This document shows positions 5,377 to 8,485 of a stretch of DNA of 8,485 nt, in pieces (positions within the stretch are counted from its first letter, which is position 1; every line of letters starts with the position of its first letter). Origin of the DNA: Candidatus Omnitrophota bacterium (GTDB taxonomy: Bacteria > Omnitrophota > Gorgyraeia > Duberdicusellales > 4484-171); assembly GCA_028710385.1 (NCBI GenBank), contig JAQTUC010000061.1:1-8485 (forward strand), read 5' to 3'. The position numbers were made by a program, and so were the translations under genes. The notes beneath the pieces were generated by a model, which saw nothing but the letters and a program-made list of their open reading frames with translations, was not told where the DNA came from and did not search any database.

Positions 5377-6324
5377 TTAAAAGCTAAAATGAGAAAAATT
5401 CAGATATAAGCCAACCCATAAGGGAATAGTAAAAATGCTGAAAATATGCGTCAGTAACACCCCCTGGGAAACAAATTCACTGTCTGCTTTATGCAAATTT
5501 ACAACGATAGGCAGGGATACAGCCGAAGGCATAGCAGCCTGTATTATAATAAAAAGCCCGAAAAGAGAAGAAATATCAAATCTGACAGTTAGCAACAAGA
5601 AAATAAATGGAATTACCAAAAGCTTAAGCGCGCTTGCTTCAAGCACCAGAAATATTTTTTTACGTAAACTGGCAGTATCTATGCGCGCGAGCCAACAACC
5701 CAAAATAAGCATAGAAAGGACAAAACTTGTATCGCCTATCATTCTAACCGGGCTTAATAAAACCTGGGGTATGAATTTTGCTATGCCTGCATAAACAAAG
5801 ATCAGAGCTAAAACTGTAGCAACTATCGGGGGCGTAAAAATTGATTTCAGCTTAAGTGGGTCGCCTTTCTTTCTAAAAATAAAATAAGTGCCTACAGACC
5901 AAAAAATTATATCAAACCCGACAACATAAAGAAAAGTATAGATAATGAATTTTTCTTTTATGTTTGCGGGAAACATAAAAGCAGCAAGGCTCAAAGGAAG
6001 ATACCCACAATTCTGAAAGCTCACAATGCTGGTAAATTCTCTTTTTAATTCATGACTCCTTTTGAATGAAAAAATATAACCGAGAATAAAGCTTATGCCA
6101 AAAATGGCAAAACTTAGCAATATAAACACAAAAGGCGGCGGAACCATATCTTTTTGCAGGTTTTCAATTATATGCGAAAATCCAAGAAAAGGAACAGAAA
6201 AATTTACCACAAAAAGAATCAAAAAATTGAGGATTTTCTGGTCAATAACAGCCTTTTTGTAAAAGTAATACCCCAATACGGTTATTACCGTAAGCTTTAT
6301 AACAGTCAGAGATATTTCAAGCAT
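5377..6324 (-). CDS. AEC-family (auxin efflux carrier) membrane transporter
   Basis: The protein has 315 residues, normal for bacterial AEC carriers (about 300-320), and is almost entirely hydrophobic with about ten predicted membrane segments in two halves. Diagnostic blocks are SFQNCGYLPLSLA (102-114), corresponding to the conserved N-x-G-x-L-PL motif in the broken helix of the first half, and QAAMPSAVSLPIV (262-274) with VSQGVLLTHIFSIFTIPLWV (285-304) in the second half. Family members export or import small organic anions such as malate, malonate or related acids; substrate is not predictable here. The ATG at 6324 has no ribosome site but sits 6 nt after a -10 box. The first membrane segment begins at once, so no later start is sensible. 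smpB follows 76 nt downstream. Confidence 0.85.
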   Translation of the reverse strand: MLEISLTVIKLTVITVLGYYFYKKAVIDQKILNFLILFVVNFSVPFLGFSHIIENLQKDMVPPPFVFILLSFAIFGISFILGYIFSFKRSHELKREFTSIVSFQNCGYLPLSLAAFMFPANIKEKFIIYTFLYVVGFDIIFWSVGTYFIFRKKGDPLKLKSIFTPPIVATVLALIFVYAGIAKFIPQVLLSPVRMIGDTSFVLSMLILGCWLARIDTASLRKKIFLVLEASALKLLVIPFIFLLLTVRFDISSLFGLFIIIQAAMPSAVSLPIVVNLHKADSEFVSQGVLLTHIFSIFTIPLWVGLYLNFSHFSF

Positions 6325-6330
6325 AGTAGG

Positions 6331-6358
6331 ATTATAGCATAGTATATTTTGTTGACAA
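6331..6358 (-). promoter_or_regulatory. Promoter placing transcription start on the AEC gene ATG
   Basis: On the minus strand, -35 TTGTCA (6358..6353), a 16-nt spacer and a perfect -10 TATAAT (6336..6331) are followed by six bases and then the ATG at 6324. The expected start of RNA falls on or next to the A of the ATG, so the mRNA would be leaderless. Confidence 0.6.
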
Positions 6359-6403
6359 AGATAATAAAACAGGCAAAATAGCTGGCAAAGCCGTCAAAAA
6401 AGC

Positions 6404-6433
6404 TTTCCTGGTCAGCAGATTCTTTGGTATAAT
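6404..6433 (+). promoter_or_regulatory. Extended -10 promoter for tRNA-Leu
   Basis: TATAAT at 6428-6433 is preceded by TGG, an extended -10 (TGn). A weak -35 (TTTCCT, 6404-6409) lies 18 nt upstream. The predicted start near 6440 is 13 nt before the tRNA. Confidence 0.6.
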
Positions 6434-6452
6434 CACTATATAAAATTTGATT

Positions 6453-6534
6453 GCGGAAGTGGCGGAATTGGCATACGCGTACGTCTCAGAAGCGTATGGG
6501 TAACTCCATGAGGGTTCAAGTCCCTCCTTCCGCA
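6453..6534 (+). tRNA. tRNA-Leu(CAG)
   Basis: This is a class II tRNA with acceptor GCGGAAG/CTTCCGC, D arm GCG...CGC, anticodon stem TACGT/GCGTA with loop CTCAGAA (anticodon CAG), a long variable arm (TGGGTAACTCCAT), T arm GAGGG TTCAAGT CCCTC, and discriminator A as expected for leucine. The CCA is not encoded. Confidence 0.97.
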
Positions 6535-6591
6535 TTTTAATTATGTATCTTAGCCTAAAGGCAGCATCAAATTTCCATACTAATCTTGCTT

Positions 6592-6643
6592 AAGGCGCTT
6601 CGGAAATATTTCCCCAGTGCCGATGAGAAATAAGGAATAATCC
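6592..6643 (+). repeat. Palindromic element, copy B (upstream of tRNA-Ser)
   Basis: The palindrome is 6594-6621, with the same centre GGAAATATTTCC, right arm AGTGCC, left arm GGCGCT and the same facing unpaired dinucleotides as copy A. The AAGGAAT...CC tail follows at 6632-6643. It lies between tRNA-Leu and tRNA-Ser and ends 43 nt before the latter. Confidence 0.75.
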
Positions 6644-6664
6644 GGAATAATTAACTTTTTCATC

Positions 6665-6756
6665 GGAGAGGTGCCAGAGCCCGGTTGAATGGGTCCGACT
6701 CGAAATCGGAAGTCCTGCCAAAAGCGGGACCGTGAGTTCAAATCTCACCCTCTCCG
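6665..6756 (+). tRNA. tRNA-Ser(CGA)
   Basis: This is a class II tRNA with acceptor GGAGAGG/CCTCTCC, anticodon stem TCCGA/TCGGA with loop CTCGAAA (anticodon CGA, reading UCG), a long serine-type variable arm (GTCCTGCC...GGGAC), T arm GTGAG TTCAAAT CTCAC, and discriminator G as required for serine. The CCA is not encoded. The next base (6757) begins the GIY-YIG unit. Confidence 0.97.
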
Positions 6757-7183
6757 TTTTACTTCGCCCTTTGTTAGGTAAGTAATAACATTGACGGGCT
6801 TCGTAAAATTGCATTTCGCCAACTGGATCGTAACTATTGTCATACACGAAGGACTAAACAAAATATAATTAGCATGAACATGGTCTATATACTTAAGAGT
6901 TTAAAAACCCAGACCGGCACTATATAGATATTACCCAAGATTTAAAAAGAAGATTAAAAGAACACAATATTAAACAATCAGCATATTCAAGTCTGTGCGC
7001 TCCTTGGGAATTGGAAATGTATATAGTTGCCAAAGATAAACTATTAGCAGAAAACTTCGAAAGATATCTTAAACACGGATCCGGTAATGCTTTTCTGAAA
7101 AAAAGATTTATTAGGGCGAAGTAAAACGTTCTGCGAAGCGCGTCATAGCGAATCAATAAACCTAACAAAGCGCGAAGCAGAAC
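6757..7183 (+). mobile_element. Hairpin-ended GIY-YIG unit next to tRNA-Ser
   Basis: A 427-bp unit has structurally matching inverted ends. The left end (6757-6808) folds as TTTTAC-TTC-GCCC ... GGGC-TTC-GTAAAA. The right end (7128-7183) folds as GTTCTGC-GAA-GCGC ... GCGC-GAA-GCAGAAC. Each has a 3-nt self-facing mismatch in the stem. The loops carry the same sequence in opposite orientation: TTTGTTAGGT...GAC on the left, GTC...ACCTAACAAA on the right. In addition, 6757-6770 is an exact inverted repeat of 7113-7126. A GIY-YIG nuclease frame lies between. It looks like a small mobile or formerly mobile cassette; the mechanism is unknown. Confidence 0.55.
6874..7124 (+). pseudogene. GIY-YIG domain endonuclease, frameshifted
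   Basis: Joined across one -1 shift, the frames give an 83-residue single-domain GIY-YIG protein, the usual size of the UPF0213/YhbQ-like group. The order is VYILKSLK (4-11), the second motif HYID (16-19, where Y-I-G is usual, so the Gly is replaced by Asp), DLKRRLKEHN (23-32) with the catalytic-type Arg, APWELEMYIV (43-52) and ENFERYLKHGSG (60-71) with the acidic metal ligand, then FLKKRF. The ATG frame stops at TAG 6925-6927 unless the ribosome or DNA shifts at 6900-6907, where TTTAAAA precedes ACC. Either a single A was lost from an A6 run or the gene is read by -1 frameshifting. The end coincides with the inverted repeat of the surrounding unit: the stop codon lies within it. No clear ribosome site was seen. 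Confidence 0.75.
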
Positions 7184-7212
7184 TGAATAAACCAACTTTA
7201 CCTAAGGCCATC

Positions 7213-8190
7213 TTGTTATATCTAAAAATGCTGAAACCTCACACCAAACGAAACATCTTTATACTCCTTAGCATAATCTGCGTCATTTCCATTATATTCA
7301 TTGAATCCTCCCTGCCGCAGGAGCATAAGAAAACCCAGCAGTTTACAATACAGTTAAATACAAATAAAATCCTGGATAACCAGTATTTGTTCCTGATCGG
7401 ATTGTCATCGGCAGTATATCTAATAATAATTTTTCTGGGGTTATTCAGCCTGATAAAGTTTATAATATATAATTTTAAAAAACCGCTGTTTGTATTTCCA
7501 AAACAAAACAAATCGCTACCCCTCTCGCAAGTATCAGCAAGCCAACTTATATTTCTAATACTTTTTATTATTCTTTTCTTCTATCTTATCCAATGGCTGA
7601 TAATCTTTTTCAAATTAAAAATTAATCTTATAGGTTTTAATCTCTCTGCAAATTTTCTCGTTGAAACAATAGCCATATTGCTGCTTATAAAATATCTCAC
7701 AACCGGCTATCTAAATTTTAAGCTGAGCATCGCAAATGTTACTAACGCAACAAGGAAATATCTGATAATACTTCCGGTTATAATCGGAACTGTTTTAATA
7801 AATAATTTTGTCCTGGAAAAAATAGGCATAGAGATTTCTGTTAATCCGGCGATAGAGTTATTTTTAAAGATAAAAAGTTTGCTTTGGCTTTCTGTTTTAA
7901 CTTTTCAGATTGTGATTCTCGGGCCTATAGCAGAAGAGCTTTTCTTCAGGGGATTTATCTATAAACTATTGAGGAAAAGATGCGGTTTTCTGGTGTCCGC
8001 GGCAGCATCTTCGGTGTTATTCGCCGCTCTTCACAGAAGCAATGAAGATATTTTGCCTATATCAGTATTGGCAATTGCCCTATGCTACGTATATGAAAAG
8101 ACCAACGACATAACCTCGCCCATACTGCTTCACGTTATACATAATTCCTTAAGTGTTTCTTTTCTTCTGCTGTTTAAAATTCTGGCTTAA
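7213..8190 (+). CDS. CPBP-family intramembrane metalloprotease (CAAX/Abi type)
   Basis: The protein has 325 residues and about eight hydrophobic segments. The C-terminal half carries the complete CPBP signature: GPIAEELFFRGFIYKLL (237-253; E241, E242, R246), FAALH (270-274) and HVIHN (307-311). Family members include Rce1-type prenyl-protein proteases and bacterial immunity or exopolysaccharide-related proteins; substrate is unknown. The N-terminal half (1-230) is membrane-spanning and not diagnostic, with a polar loop at about 33-55. The start is TTG 7213, with AAGG 5 nt upstream (7204-7207); an ATG at 7228 is the alternative and lacks a ribosome site. The gene lies just behind the GIY-YIG unit and converges on the M48 peptidase gene with 17 nt between stops. 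Confidence 0.88.
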   Translation: MLYLKMLKPHTKRNIFILLSIICVISIIFIESSLPQEHKKTQQFTIQLNTNKILDNQYLFLIGLSSAVYLIIIFLGLFSLIKFIIYNFKKPLFVFPKQNKSLPLSQVSASQLIFLILFIILFFYLIQWLIIFFKLKINLIGFNLSANFLVETIAILLLIKYLTTGYLNFKLSIANVTNATRKYLIILPVIIGTVLINNFVLEKIGIEISVNPAIELFLKIKSLLWLSVLTFQIVILGPIAEELFFRGFIYKLLRKRCGFLVSAAASSVLFAALHRSNEDILPISVLAIALCYVYEKTNDITSPILLHVIHNSLSVSFLLLFKILA

Positions 8191-8207
8191 GTTACGGCAG
8201 GAACAAT

Positions 8208-8485
8208 TTAATTAATGTAATCAGCCACATCAAGCGGTAAATGCAGGGTTTCTTTGATATGCGCTATCCTTTGAGCGGTATAAGGATGGGTTCTAAAATA
8301 TGAAATCGGGTTTAGTTTTTTCTTATTGTCTTTATACAGTTTCTCCATAACATTTATGCCGGCCTTAGGGTCATATCCAAGAGCCAGGGTATATTTAACC
8401 GCTATTTCATCGGCATTAAATTCATCTTCTCTTGAATAAGCCGCCATAAGCTGCGCCAGGGCAAAAGAAACCCCCTGCGCAAACT
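8208..8485 (-). CDS. M48-family metallopeptidase, C-terminal part
   Basis: 91 residues are visible; the frame is open to the right edge, so the HExxH zinc site and N-terminus lie outside. The visible part fits the C-terminus of M48 peptidases (HtpX/BepA/Oma1-like): SREDEFNADEIAVKYTLALG holds the third zinc-ligand Glu in the E-F-x-A-D motif, followed by GYDPKAGINVMEKL and SYFRTHPYTAQRIAHIKETL, corresponding to the conserved THP-x-x-x-x-R-I block. In this family the role is quality control of membrane or outer-membrane proteins. It converges on the CPBP gene; no strong terminator separates them. Confidence 0.88.
   Translation of the reverse strand, partial: FAQGVSFALAQLMAAYSREDEFNADEIAVKYTLALGYDPKAGINVMEKLYKDNKKKLNPISYFRTHPYTAQRIAHIKETLHLPLDVADYIN

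Noticed and set aside
6774..7167. Integron attC-like core sites: GTTAGGT (6774-6780) and ACCTAAC (7160-7166) flank the GIY-YIG gene
   Set aside because: They fit the 7-bp GTTRRRY/RYYYAAC consensus, but the second half of an attC site is missing on the right and the first half is missing on the left (tRNA-Ser is there). The core sequences also sit in loops, not at stem bases.
1..8485. CRISPR array, rRNA, tmRNA or RNase P RNA
   Set aside because: No regularly spaced direct repeats and no conserved rRNA, tmRNA or RNase P core segments were seen on either strand.

Overview
The window looks like chromosome from a moderately AT-rich, diderm-type bacterium. It carries housekeeping genes (smpB, an inositol-phosphatase-family gene, five tRNAs), an AsmA/DUF748-like envelope protein, a secreted TPR protein, and membrane and metalloprotease genes. 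The gene set and style recall uncultured candidate phyla such as Omnitrophota. That is an impression from the reading, not a demonstrated placement. Start signals are conventional (AAGGAGG sites and sigma70-like promoters), with one likely leaderless gene.

Left end (1-800, minus strand): a truncated small membrane-protein gene and, overlapping its start codon by ATGA, a gene for a ParB/KorB-type helix-turn-helix protein. These lie immediately behind a strong terminator hairpin and tRNA-His(GTG), the only one of the five tRNAs with an encoded CCA. The arrangement suggests the border of an integrated mobile element using the tRNA 3' end, although no second att copy lies in the window.

Middle (895-5300, mostly minus strand): a palindromic element upstream of tRNA-His; a 549-residue AsmA-like protein with a LEA-like repeat and a Q/T-rich tail; tRNA-Arg(TCT), followed by a possible decayed tRNA copy; a secreted TPR protein with its own promoter and a ribosome-site hairpin; tRNA-Pro(TGG) with a good promoter and a structured leader; then an inositol monophosphatase-family gene 16 nt behind smpB. 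Upstream of smpB is a possible alternative-hairpin switch, preceded by an AEC-family transporter gene whose promoter places transcription start on the ATG.

Right part (6404-8485): on the plus strand, tRNA-Leu(CAG), a second copy of the palindromic element, then tRNA-Ser(CGA). Directly abutting the tRNA-Ser last base is a roughly 427-bp unit: a frameshifted GIY-YIG nuclease gene between two inverted, structurally matching terminal hairpins. After it come a CPBP (CAAX/Abi-type) intramembrane protease gene and, convergent with it, the C-terminal part of an M48 metallopeptidase gene running off the window.

The most unusual items are the hairpin-ended GIY-YIG unit (with a canonical slippery heptamer exactly at its frameshift), the repeated palindrome at matching distances from two tRNA genes, and the likely mobile-element border at tRNA-His.
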